DNA of 64,000 nucleotides from NCBI RefSeq assembly GCF_025698545.1, contig NC_068567.1:3472001-3536000 (forward strand), read 5' to 3'. This DNA comes from Gossypium raimondii. Lineage: Eukaryota > Streptophyta > Magnoliopsida > Malvales > Malvaceae. Numbering within the stretch: position 1 is the stretch's first letter; the number at the start of each line of letters is the position of its first letter. The position numbers were made by a program, and so were the translations under genes. Below the pieces are notes generated by a model. That model did not search any database, had not been told where the DNA came from, and worked only from the letters and a program-made list of their open reading frames with translations. Below are positions 1 through 10,687 of the stretch, piece by piece.

Positions 1-1
1 G

Positions 2-169
2 CATTATAGGCATAAACATCCATTCACTATGGTAAAAAACATCTGGAATTGCCCTCCATGTAAGGCATGTGGTGAGGTTTGCAATGGACAGGCCCTAGAA
101 TGTAAAGAATCTGAATGCAACTTTACCGTCCATTGGTATTGCTGTAGGGATCTCCAGAGAATCATTTGA
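2..169 (+). CDS. DC1 (C1-like) protein, 3' end only
   Basis: This is the C-terminal 55 codons of a DC1-domain gene cut by the window edge. Read from base 2 it gives a final C1-like module with the pattern CPPCKACGEVC, ALECKESECNF, TVHWYCC, and stops at 167-169 (TGA). It matches the last module of the downstream copies, most closely the end of the 40913 copy, which shares the residues HYRHKHPFT before the module. The frame is open throughout, so it could belong to an intact gene; the rest lies outside the window. DC1 proteins bind zinc through Cys/His ligands; a more specific role cannot be inferred. Confidence 0.85.
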   Translation, partial: HYRHKHPFTMVKNIWNCPPCKACGEVCNGQALECKESECNFTVHWYCCRDLQRII

Positions 170-1122
170 ATGATATTCCACTCAAGTTTAAGAAACAGAG
201 AAGGCACAATATGAGAGATGTGTTGTGTTCTGCGTAACCACACATCTTTATCTTTCACTTTTCTATTTGATTCTTATCTAAAATACTAAAATAATGAACA
301 TAATGTTGAGTTTGGAAATTTAAATAGAAAATCATTCCTCCATTCATAAAATTGTGAGTGAATGTTAAGACCATGAAATGTATAAATGGTTTCTCAATTT
401 TATTTATCTAAAATCCTAAATTTAGCATTTAAAGATCGAATTTGGTATATCTATACATGTTTATTTACTTATTTATTATTTTTAAAAAGTGGAAATGTAT
501 GAGGTTTGTGACATAAATCAATCAAGATTTTGTGACCTTAAATCAACCAGCCATAAAAAAAGTGTACATATGTTTTAGCTTTACAATGTAGGTTCATTTT
601 ATTTCACCTAATCAGTAAACATTTGTACTCCATATTCAAAATAATATTATTATGCCTAAATAATCTGTGTGCTTAGTGCCACAATGACACTTGCATACAC
701 CACAGCTCATGACACCAATCGAAGAAAATATCAACTTGAAGATATCATCCCATGTTATCGAATTGTGAGCAACCCTTAGAAACTAAATAAACACCATAAA
801 AGAAGCATCGAACATGGCAGCAATGCAATAACGGCAAACCTATTGCCTGCATGAGTCTTTAATTACAACCCCAAAAATCTTATACCAAAACAAGGAGCAA
901 CATCAAAAGACCTTCATAATTAAACACTCTTAAAATTGAATGTTCCAGATTCTTATCCTTAGAATGGAAATGCTTGGGGTATTATGGGAAAAATATTAAC
1001 ATATAGTCTCACAAGTCAACGACGAAAATGATTCTTCTCTTTATGAAGAACAAGAGCAAGAACTAATGAAGTATACCACAAAGGCTGGAGTAAAGTGAAG
1101 CAAAATCAAGTGTTTTCTTGTA
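170..1122. other. Spacer: DC1 3' flank joined to duplicated-unit tail and DC1 leader
   Basis: No gene is seen. Bases 170-655 are the DC1 3' flank, which recurs after the pseudogene at 1883-2060 and around 16060-16220. At about 656 the sequence changes abruptly into a block (about 685-935) found downstream of the RPL13A pseudogenes in the other units (around 12170-12420, 20300-20560, 28770-28990). Bases from about 1010 to 1122 are the conserved DC1 leader. The MITE, GST scrap and RPL13A parts of the unit are missing here, so this copy carries a large internal deletion. Confidence 0.6.
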
Positions 1123-1882
1123 ATGGATGTGAGTGAATGTGAGAGTAGGACAGAGGAGGAGACCATGGAACTTCAACTTTTCAGTCATCCACATCCTTTG
1201 GTCTTCTTCAAATATCAGACTGTTGTAAGCAAAGAAGTAGATCCAGAAGCAGCTCGTTGCTTTGGGTGTGAGAATCCTTTAGAGGACCGGAGCTACGGCT
1301 GCAATCAATGTAAGTTTTACCTTCATAAGGGATGTGCTGAGTTAGAGTTAGTCCCCCGGATTCAACATCCCTTTCACCTACAACACCCTCTCACATTTTT
1401 CCCACAATCACCTTATCAGGGTGAATACGTGCTTGTGTGGCGGAATATTCTGGGGATTTGTTTATCATTGTGGTTCTTGTTTATTTGATCTGCACATCAA
1501 TTGTGCTTTGCTTCAATCATCCATTGCTACAAATTTTCCTAATTCTTTGCACCACCATCCTTTACACTTCATTCAAGACTACAAGGAGGAAGTTGAGCGC
1601 GATTGATCCGGATGTCAGAAACCATTATCTGGTCCGATTTGCCATTGTATAGATTGTTCTTATCCTACATTCTTTACCTTCATAAGGAATGTGCTGAACT
1701 ACCCCTAGAAATTAATCACCCATGTGACCGTAAGCATCCCCTTACTCTTTTGCCCCAACGACCTGCACATCCCGAGAAATGTAGTTGCTATTTGTGCAAA
1801 ATCCAATGGAGCGGGTTTGTTTATTCCTGCTCGCTTTGCAACTTTGAGGTTTCAGTTGATGATATTTTTTCACCACCAACAA
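1123..1882 (+). pseudogene. DC1 protein pseudogene, 5' part, multiply broken
   Basis: The reading frame starts like the intact copies (MDVSECESRTEEETMEL) and covers about the first four C1-like modules. A small deletion near 1430, just after the codons for GEYV, shifts the frame. The body continues in a second frame until a TGC-to-TGA change at the codon after VERD (1604-1606), and then in a third frame from LHKECAELPLEINH. Homology ends at about 1882 after the codons for DDIFSPPT, where the sequence switches into the DC1 3' flank also present near 508-655. The C-terminal two thirds of the gene is absent. It cannot make a full DC1 protein. Confidence 0.9.
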
Positions 1883-3608
1883 GATTTTGTGACATAAATC
1901 AATCAAGATTTTGTGACCTTAAATCAACCAGCCATAAAAAAAAAATAGTGTACATATGTTTTAGCTTTACAATTTAGGTTCATTTTATTTCACTTAATCA
2001 GTAAACATTTGTACTCCATAATCCATATTCAAAATAATATTATTATGCCTAAATTCTAGAAAATAATTTTTCTTTATTTTAGATCTTATTCTAAATTTTT
2101 GAATTTTCCATCAGATTTTATTGTAATTTCATTTCAAAGATAAATCAGCACTTTTCACAACTTAGAAAAGAATAAAGTCAATTTAGGCAAAAGTCCTTTT
2201 TTTTCTTTGCCCTCAAAATATTAAGAACAACCCCATTTCTTTTATTTTTCTTTTATCAAATTATTCAGAATTAGGTGAAAAAATTAACGAGTCGTTAATT
2301 TTGATGATGGGAATGATTGACGTTTATGTGACATTCATGAAAATACACGTGTATCATGTCATTAGAAATTAATTATTTTATAAAATTAAAAAATTAAATA
2401 TTAAAACTTAATGTCTGACTTTTTTTAATCATTATTTTAAAATTTCAAATTCTTAAATAATTTAATATTAAGCTGCTAATTTTAAAATATTAATAAATTA
2501 AACTAAACACTTTTTCCATTAATAAAGAACATTTTCTTCCTTATTCTTTAAAAAAAAAAAAACCTAAATGAACTCTAAAAGGTACTTCAATCTCTTGAAC
2601 CCACATTCGGATCATCTGAAGATTCCAAACATAGCATGTTGTGATTACAAGTAGAGAAACGAGCTTTTAACTCAAATGAGAGAACATTATTTTTATTGAA
2701 TTGATGAATAAATCCATATAGTTCTAGCCTTTTATGAGTCTTATAATAGCTCAAAGCTAAAAATAACAAAACTAAATATGAGAAAATTTGAAAATTTTAT
2801 TTAAGTTCTCTCAAAATTTTAAAAATTCTCATTAATTTTTCAAGAGTTTTAAAAATCTTATTAATCCCCAAAAATATTTTAAATTTTGATTAATTTTATT
2901 TTTGAATTAACTATTCCAAAATTATTCCTCTCTATTATATTTTTATTATCAGTTAAAGTCAAACATAATACTGGCTGAAGGGACATAGCCAGAATGAGAG
3001 TGACCAAATTCCAAATTATTGTATTTTGATACCAAAATTCAAGTAATGTGTAATTTATATCCTCCAAAATTGTAACGATAAAAAGAATGATAATGGCATA
3101 TTCAATCCCTATACTTTATCAAAATATCTAATATGGTATCTTCACTTTTAAAATATCAATTCTGATACCTAAACTTTAGAATTTTTTAGGATTTAAATAA
3201 TATAATTTTGTTATAATTTTATAAGATACACAGTTTATTTTTATATTACATTTTTTAGAATTTATATTATAATTTTTTTGCCACAACAATCTCAAATAAT
3301 CATATGTGTTTATACTTATGATGTAATTTTTATAACTTGTAAAGTATAATTTTTAAAAATTAGATTTTGGTGTAATTATATACGTAATTATTCTAATTCT
3401 CACCCTCCCCTAGAAATTGGAAAGTATAAGTGGAGTGCTGTGATTACAACCAATAAAGTGGGATCCACAAATTATAATGCTTATAAAAACATGACATCCT
3501 TAGGTAATTAGAAGTCCAATTATCAGATGACTTTCCAAGCACTATTTCGGTAAAAATTAGTGATCGTTCAAAAAAGTTACTGGAAAGCTTTGCTTCTTTT
3601 TTAAAAAC
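1883..3608. other. AT-rich intergenic region
   Basis: Bases 1883-2060 repeat the DC1 3' flank seen at 508-655. The remainder is AT-rich, with short ORFs lacking any recognisable domain. Segments around 3090-3180 (text about 'ccctatactttatca') recur near 4330-4380, so the region is probably old repeat debris. No gene is supported. Confidence 0.5.
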
Positions 3609-4131
3609 TAGAGGTGTTCATGAGTTGGGTGACCCAGCCTGAATGCCTGCCTGAAAAGTGAGAGAATTTAGACAAAAATATAAGCCCAAAATAGGTTTGG
3701 ACAAAAATTAAGGCTTGTTTAGGCGAAAAAACGAATCGAATCTTGAGTAAGGTTTTTTTTTGAACTGGACCTAGCTCGAATTTGCAAACAAAAAAAAACT
3801 TTTTTTTGTTGTTTTTCACTGTTTTGCTGTCATTTCACTATTATGTTGTTATTGTTTGGATATTGTATAACTCTTATTTTATTGTCAAATTTGCTACTAT
3901 TTTAGAGACATTTGCTTGTTAAGTTGCAGATATCCTAGTTTTATTTATCTATAAAGGTTTTTATTTTAATTTACTGAGAAATATTTATTTTAATGTTTTA
4001 AGTGTATTTTGTGTATTATATTTTTAAAATTTTTTATATAAAAAATAAAATACAGGTGGGCAAGACCAAACCATCAATTGGGCCCAAAAATTTGTTAAGG
4101 CGTGACCTGATCCGATCCATAAACACCTCTA
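3609..4131. mobile_element. hAT-type MITE (TAGAGGTG termini)
   Basis: The element begins TAGAGGTGTTCATG and ends with CATAAACACCTCTA, forming short terminal inverted repeats. The flanks ttaaaaac and ttttaaac are an imperfect 8-bp duplication, the size expected for hAT elements. The length is 523 bp with no transposase. The same terminal motif bounds the MITE inside the retrotransposon gag region (32308-32799), so the two belong to one family or to close ones. Confidence 0.7.
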
Positions 4132-6005
4132 TTTTAAACTATCTCCTTTGCTGACTTAGGCAAGGAAATAGATTTATTTAAGCGAGAAGATAGAAAGAAA
4201 AAAATAATCCGACAAATGAAATAAAAAATCTTGGTTGCGGAGAGAAACATAATATAAAGAATATAAATATGAAATTCTTTATAACTTGTTAAAGAAATTT
4301 GGTATCAACGTAATGATAAAAGAATGATAATAACATATTCAACCCCTATACTTTATCAATATATCTAATATATCCTTCTAATGGAGTTAAAATCTTACAT
4401 CACTTTGAATGCAACCAATTGTATGCTGCCATGTGGCCCTATTAGTTTGAAAAATTTTAATCAAAGTCGAGGGATTTGAAAATAGTTATACCAAAAATTG
4501 TTTTAAAGGCAAAAAGAAGAAAAAAAACCATTAAGACCAACCCATGCCCGGCACAATTTAGCCCATCAACTCTTCTACCCTAAACTTAAACTTTGCTCTC
4601 AATTCAATCTGCGCTTAATATAAAAATTGCTGTCTAAATTACACATGTTTTCTCAGATAGATTTTTAAACTTTTTTTTTGTCAATTTGAGTATTTAAACT
4701 AATTTTATTCTCACATTGGTACCCCCATTAGTTATCCCTTAGTTTGATTTGGTGGAATAAAAATAAAATAGAAATTTGCTTTCGAAGAGATGGTTGAGTG
4801 GTTGATAGCTCCTGTTTTGAAAATCGGTATAGTTCGAAACATAGAATTATCGAAGGTTTGAATCCCTCTCTCTCCTTTGCTCGATGAATAGGTTTGTAAT
4901 TAATTGGATTTGGCCACAGCTGTACTGAGATCGATTCCACTAAAAATTGATGATTTGATTGGTTTAATTGCCAATTCGATTGTTATAATATTAATCCAAA
5001 ATAGTCAATAAAATATTTTTAATCTAGGATAAATATACATTTTGATATTTGAACTTGATTTCAATGTTCAAATTGGTACTTAAAGTTTAGGGTTTAAATA
5101 AGAGTATAATGCACTTCAATACACTTAAATTAACTCACGATTTTAGACTCTTAAAATTAACAATTCAATTTAATTTAGTTCTTTAACCTAAAATTTTGAA
5201 GTTTGGCACTCAATAATTTATATTTTATGCTAATCATTTTAATTAAAATATTTAAATTTCGATTTTGTTTCAAGTGAGCAATCGATCAATTCAATCCAAT
5301 CCAAAGATTTAACAAACTCTTTTACAAATCAAAATAGAACCAAATTCTCTATAAAACCAACAAAATCAAATTAATTATGAATAATTTACTGCTCTACCTG
5401 TGATTGAATTAATAAATAATATTGGCAAAAATACTAAATAATTTTTTTTGTAAATATAGTTTTAATATTAATTTTTTTTACTCGTGGATATGACAAAATT
5501 CGCTATTTGAAATTGAAAGTCAATTAATTTGATTTTGGATTTCTAAAATAAAAATAAATTTACCGGATCTACAACATACTTGAAAAAACTAAAATCAACC
5601 TGTTGAATTACTTTTGTCAATTTGACCAGACTATTGCACACCCTTAATTTTGCTCCCTGAATGTATGTATACTTGTTAACATCGGGACTGGTATCATTGG
5701 AATGAAACGGGGAGAGCAAGCAACGAAATTTTCCGAAGAAAAGTGTCCTCTCCTACTTCCTTCTTCCTTCTTCCTCCTACTTTCTTCTTTCTTTCTTTAT
5801 TTGCTTAATTATATCTATATCTATGCTTAGAATTTTGAAAATTGGGCAAAGCATCAATATATTCCTTTCTTTATGAAGACCAAAACCAACACCCAAAAAG
5901 AATCTACTAACCATGAGGCCTGGAATAATTTGATGAAGCAATTTCATTTTTGTTCTTCTTCTTCTAAATAATTTCACATTATCTGAGAGTTGGAAAGAAA
6001 GAGAG
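4132..6005. other. Intergenic region with repeat remnants, upstream of DC1 gene 6006
   Basis: No gene is seen. Around 4607-4740 is a degraded copy of the left arm of the long-TIR element that is complete at 8916-9854 and 17161-18098. Bases 5025-5105 carry a dispersed motif (AAATATACATTTTG followed by 'tacttgaactt'-like text) that recurs near 25700, 47040 and, inverted, near 10190, 18430 and 26820. The last 300 bases precede the 6006 start codon. They do not match the leader shared by the other DC1 copies, so this gene probably has a different promoter. Confidence 0.45.
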
Positions 6006-8045
6006 ATGGAAATTCAACATTTCAGCCATCACCATCCTTTGGTCTTCATCCAAGCTCACAGTGTTGCAAGCAAAGCAGCTCTTTGCCTTGTGTGTGAGAA
6101 ACCTGTAGTGGGCTGGAGCTATGGCTGCAATCAATGTGAGTTTTATCTTCACAAGGGATGTGCTGAGTTAGAGTTAGCCCCCAAGATTCAGCATCCCTTC
6201 CACCCCAAACACCCTCTCACTCTTCTGCCAAAATCATCTTATTCTGGGTTTGGAATTTGCAATTTTTGTCTTAAGAAATTAGGGGGATTTTTTTATAATT
6301 GTAATGATTGTAGTTTCTATCTGCACATCAATTGTGCTTTGCTTCAATCATCCATTGCTGCAAATTTTCCTAATTCTTTGCACCCCCATCCTTTGTTCTT
6401 CATTCAAAATCATAACAACGAAGTCAAGTCTCATTGCTCCGGATGTCAGAAACCAATATCTGGTCCATTTTACCACTGTTCAGATTGCACTTATCCTACA
6501 TTCTTTAACCTTCATAAGGAATGTGCTGAACTACCCCTTGAGATTAATCACCCCTGTGACCGTAAGCATGCTCTTACTCTCTTGCAACAACCGCCTACTC
6601 ATCCCCAGAAATGTAGTTGCTATTTGTGCAGAATCCAATGGAAGGGGTTTGTTTATTCCTGCTCTCTATGCAACTTTGATTTTTCGCTTGATGATTTTCT
6701 TTTTTCACCACCAACAATCACAGTTGCAAGTCATGAACACCCGTGGATGCTTGTATCTAGAAAAATGTGGTTTGTTTGTGATTTTTGTGGCACTGACGGG
6801 GATCACTCCCCTTATCACTGTGATACCTGTGTACTTTTTGTCCACAAGAATTGCATTTCCTTGCCACGCCACATCATGATAACACGACATCATCACACCA
6901 TTTCTCTTTCGTATTCTTTTCGACAGAATCAAGTTGAGGATTGGATGTGCAAAATTTGTTACAAGGAAGTTGATATAAGCTATGGCCATTACCGTTGTCC
7001 TGCTTCTCGTTGCCGTTATATTGCTCATGTACGTTGTGCAACTGATAAAGCAATTTGGGATGGAACAATTATACCGGAAGGCTATGATGAGAGGTCTGAG
7101 GAAGTGGTAGATGTACCTTGGAATTTGATTAGTGATGTTGTTGAACAAATTGGTATTGGAGAGCTAATGGTAGCAAGTGAGATCAAGCATTCCTATCATG
7201 CTCATAATTTAAGACTCACTTTTAGTGGGAAGACCAAAGATGATAATAGTCAGTGCGATGGGTGCACGAGACCTTTATCAACTCCTTTTTATAGTTGTGA
7301 GCAATGCAAGTTCTTTCTCCACAAAGATTGCGCTGAATTGCCCAAAGAAATGCCACACCCATTTCACAAGCATTTGCTTACTCTCTCAAACTCACACGAT
7401 GGGGATGATTATCCATTGTGCGATGCTTGCGGTCGTCGGTATAAAGGATTTAGTTACAGATGCTACGAAGGAGATTGCTGCTTCGAAATTGACATTCAAT
7501 GTGTGTTATTGTCGGACACCTTGAAGCACCCAAGTCATGAGCATTCACTCTTTCTTGTCCACAACAACGAGGGAACGAGTTGCAGTGCTTGTTTCAAAGG
7601 ACTAGACTTGTGGGATGTTGCATATAGATGCATGAGGCGCTGTGATTTCAGTTTAGATGTAGGTTGTGCAACACTACCACTCACTGCTTGGTACAAGTAT
7701 GACAGGCATGCTCTTACTTTGACTTATTCTGATGATTCTGGGCCTTCTCAACTTTACTGCGATCTCTGCGAAAAAGAAAGAGAGCCAAATCGTTGGTTTT
7801 ACTACTGTGCTTATTGTGATAACTCTCTTCATCTCAATTGTGCTATCGGGGATCTCCCATATATGAAGCTTGGGAACAAATTCAAAACTTATTGGCATAA
7901 ACATCCATTCACTGTTGTGAAAAACATCTGGAATTGCCCTCCATGTAAGGTATGCGGTGAGGCTTGCAATGGGCAGGCCTTAGAATGTAAAGAATCTGAA
8001 TGCAATTTTACCGTCCACTGGAATTGCCGTCGGAGACTCTTTTGA
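6006..8045 (+). CDS. DC1 domain (C1-like, Cys/His-rich) protein, intact
   Basis: This is a single-exon gene for a 679-aa protein made almost entirely of C1-like modules. I count about eleven, near residues 5-53, 63-112, 125-174, 182-223, 233-284, 294-345, 393-436, 451-500, 507-556, 565-612 and 630-674. Each has an HxxH-like start, two CxxC pairs and a closing LHxxC or related ligand set. Family knowledge: C1-like (DC1) domains bind two zinc ions and are a plant expansion, with several members linked to stress or hormone responses. The substrate or ligand is unknown. The protein begins MEIQHFSHHH and lacks the 15-residue leader (MDVSECESRTEG...) of the other copies. There is no in-frame upstream extension resembling that leader. 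No signal peptide or membrane segment is visible. Confidence 0.92.
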   Translation: MEIQHFSHHHPLVFIQAHSVASKAALCLVCEKPVVGWSYGCNQCEFYLHKGCAELELAPKIQHPFHPKHPLTLLPKSSYSGFGICNFCLKKLGGFFYNCNDCSFYLHINCALLQSSIAANFPNSLHPHPLFFIQNHNNEVKSHCSGCQKPISGPFYHCSDCTYPTFFNLHKECAELPLEINHPCDRKHALTLLQQPPTHPQKCSCYLCRIQWKGFVYSCSLCNFDFSLDDFLFSPPTITVASHEHPWMLVSRKMWFVCDFCGTDGDHSPYHCDTCVLFVHKNCISLPRHIMITRHHHTISLSYSFRQNQVEDWMCKICYKEVDISYGHYRCPASRCRYIAHVRCATDKAIWDGTIIPEGYDERSEEVVDVPWNLISDVVEQIGIGELMVASEIKHSYHAHNLRLTFSGKTKDDNSQCDGCTRPLSTPFYSCEQCKFFLHKDCAELPKEMPHPFHKHLLTLSNSHDGDDYPLCDACGRRYKGFSYRCYEGDCCFEIDIQCVLLSDTLKHPSHEHSLFLVHNNEGTSCSACFKGLDLWDVAYRCMRRCDFSLDVGCATLPLTAWYKYDRHALTLTYSDDSGPSQLYCDLCEKEREPNRWFYYCAYCDNSLHLNCAIGDLPYMKLGNKFKTYWHKHPFTVVKNIWNCPPCKVCGEACNGQALECKESECNFTVHWNCRRRLF

Positions 8046-8915
8046 AGCATTTGAATGATATTCCACTCAAGTTTAAGAAACAGAGAAGCCGCAACATCAC
8101 AGGTGTGTGGTGTTGTGTGTAAGGGTGTAGGAGATTTAGTAAAAATGGGTGATGGCCTGAGTTGTTGTAATCTGCATTATGTGATGTTTATGGTTGTTGT
8201 TTGAGGAGTAGAAGGTTGTGTTAGATGAAACATGATTCTGACATCAGATTTTACTGTTCACAACTTAGAAAAGATTAAATTCAATTTAGGCAAAATGTCC
8301 TTTTTTTTTTCATTGCCCTCAAAATATTAAAAATAAAAAATCTTCAACTCATGAATAGGAGTTTAATGTGTTCCACGCACTTGAATCCACATCCTTCTGC
8401 ATTAACAACAATGCTCATGCTAATCGAACTAAAACTCAATCGGCTACTTACTAATTTTCAAAATATTCAAAATTATTTTCTTAAATAATTTAATATTAAG
8501 CTGTCAATTTTAAATTATTAATATATTAAATTAAAAAACTTTAAATGGAACTTCGATCTCTTGAATCTACCTTTGGATCATCTTAAGATTCTAAACAAGT
8601 AGAGAAAAGAAAAACGAGCTTTTAACTCAAATAAGAGAAAATAATTTTGATACCTAAACTTTAATTCTATTTATTATTGCCATATATCCTTCTAATGGAG
8701 TTAAAATCTTATCTCACTTTGAATGCAACCAATTGTGGGACTATTAGTTAGAAAATTTTTAATCAAAGTCAAGGGATTTGAAAATAATTATACCAAAATT
8801 TATTTTAAAGGACTAAATGAAAAATAGTAAGACCAACCCAAGCCCGGCACAATTTAGCCCATCAACGCATCTACCCTGAACTTAAACTTTGCCCTCACGC
8901 TACCCAATTCAATCT
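8046..8915. other. DC1 3' flank and intergenic DNA
   Basis: The first 180 bases are a 3' UTR-like stretch shared with the downstream region of the 13563 copy (the text 'gggtgatggcc' occurs in both, near 8145 and 15735). The rest is AT-rich. Bases 8640-8915 resemble 4340-4620, which places both next to the same long-TIR repeat. No gene is supported. Confidence 0.5.
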
Positions 8916-9854
8916 AGGCTTAATATAAAAATTGCCCCCTAAATTATATTCATTTTTTCAGATAGGTATATAGTTTTTTTTTCCCGCATTGGTACCCTGT
9001 TAGTTCACCCTTAGTCAGCCATTAGTCAACATTGTTCAATGTTTAATGATGATGTGGCCCAATCACTAATGAACACGTGGCCAAAAAAGCCACATAAGTA
9101 AATCATCTCATTCTTTGTATAAAATAATTCCAAAAAATAAAAAATTTTAGAAAAATTAAAATTATGTTTTTATTTTATATTAATATTAATTAAAAATAAT
9201 ATTAAGAAATATTTTCACACCCTGTCCCTCTCCCACCGTCCCCCACTATCCTCACCCAACCCTCTCCCTCTGCTAATCCTTCAATTATATTTTTATAAAA
9301 AAAAAAAGTCCCTCCTTTCTTTCTTCAACATTGATTCTTCGTCTCACAATTCCCTTCAAATCCATCCACCACATGTTTGGGAAAATGACCCTCAAAAAAA
9401 ATAAATTTTGAGCCTCAAATTGGTGTTTTCCTTCATGTATTGGATTGCTTTCTTATAATAGGATTATAAGTTTGTGGGTGAAGGTTTTGTATTTGTTAGT
9501 TTGGTTTAGTGGACTCTTAATTTTATTTATGGCCTTCTTCCAATCTAGAATTTTGTTTGTACTCTGAAACTCTAAAGTGTAAATAGCCAAATTAAGTATC
9601 TTTAATGTACCAATTGGTTTGTGTCTTTTACAGAAAAATAAATTTTCTAATTTCTTTATTTTGCCACATGTCTATTGGTGATTGAGCCACATCATCATTG
9701 ACCAAGGTTGATTAACGGCTGACTAATGAAGGACTAACGAGGTACATATGTAAAAAAAAAATATAGTTTAGATACTCAAATTGATCAAAAAAGTGTTTAG
9801 GTAATTATTTAAGCAAATGAGTGTATTTTAAAGGACAATTTTAATATTAAGCCT
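8916..9854. mobile_element. Non-autonomous transposon with long terminal inverted repeats
   Basis: The left end reads AGGCTTAATATAAAAATTG and the right end is the inverse of AGGCTTAATATTAAAATTG. The arms remain recognisably inverted for roughly 150-200 bp (for example 'ggtaccctgttagt...' on the left and 'actaacgaggtac' on the right, and 'gatgatgtggcc' versus 'ccacatcatc'). There is no transposase ORF. Flanks tcaatct and tcaacct could be a degraded target duplication. Long arms of this kind suit a Mutator-like or foldback element, but the superfamily is not settled. A second near-complete copy lies at 17161-18098. Confidence 0.65.
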
Positions 9855-10404
9855 TCAACCTATAAATAGATTTATTTATAATTAATTTAATTTAATTTAA
9901 TATGATCTGATTTAAATTAATTGTTAAACACGTTTAATGACTTAAATTTTAGTCACAAATGACAAACTTCTAAAACATGATTTTTAGTTCAAATTGGTAC
10001 TTTCAAGTAACTAAGTATTAATTTAGATAAAAAATCAAATTCAGGTAGTAATTTAAATCAAGAAGCAAAGTTTAGGTATTTAATTGGACCAAAATACCAA
10101 ATGTAACTTTGAAGTCATGTTCAAGTACCTAATTAGAAAAAAAAACCTTAGGTATCAATTTGAACTCTGAAGCTAAGTTCAAGTACCAAAATGTATATTT
10201 CCCTTACTTTTCCAATAACCATTGAATGCTCTCATTTTCATCCACCAGATCGGAGCAAACATTAATTATTGACAGAAAATAATAATTCTAGTGATTATGT
10301 TGAAAGTAAACCTTAATTTTCTGTCACCGACAATCACAGTCCTTTTTGCATTATTTCTCAATTTTTAGTTCATCAACGATCAAGAATACTTTTTTCTTTT
10401 TTAC
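9855..10404. other. AT-rich spacer, part of the duplicated unit
   Basis: No gene is seen. The stretch is nearly collinear with 18099-18560 and 26490-27000. It contains an inverted copy of the dispersed motif ending 'aaaatgtatatttccctta' (about 10190). The homology shows that it was duplicated along with the RPL13A pseudogene that follows. Confidence 0.5.
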
Positions 10405-10640
10405 AGTGATTATGTTGAGATTTCCTATAAAATTCTCTTTTTATTTGCAAGGAATCTACAACTCTAGTGTGAATCAGGGACATTGTCTTTGATCGCAGGG
10501 TGTTCGCTGAAATGCTTGACACAAGCATGCAGGCGCGGGAAGCTATCAGCTTTGATAAACTTAAATCCCACCGCATCTTCCATAGGCGCCAACATATGAA
10601 TAACTATTCCTAAAACGAGGTCAGCCATGCCAATTCCATT
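10405..10640 (-). pseudogene. GSTU exon 2 fragment, pseudogene
   Basis: Read on the minus strand this is a piece of tau-class GST C-terminal domain. It contains [38 protein letters not shown] and IKDNVPD, all also present in the exon 2 of the GST genes near 48-51.7 kb. After DNVPD the frame shifts, and the residual tail (YRKSQHNH) is in another frame. Exon 1 and the start of exon 2 are missing. Its broken end directly abuts the leader of the RPL13A pseudogene. It has equivalents at about 18570-18815 and 27020-27230. Confidence 0.8.
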
Positions 10641-10687
10641 AAAAAGAGGCCTAAGCTAAGCTACCAAGCAAAGAGGAAGAAGAAGAG

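Noticed and set aside
6304..6879. 191-codon plus-strand ORF in another frame inside DC1 gene 6006
   Set aside because: It is an overlapping frame of the DC1 repeats and recurs in part in every copy, including broken ones.
6705..7148. Minus-strand ORF of 147 codons inside DC1 gene 6006
   Set aside because: It is the complement of the strongly biased DC1 coding sequence; similar antisense ORFs recur at the same place in the other copies.
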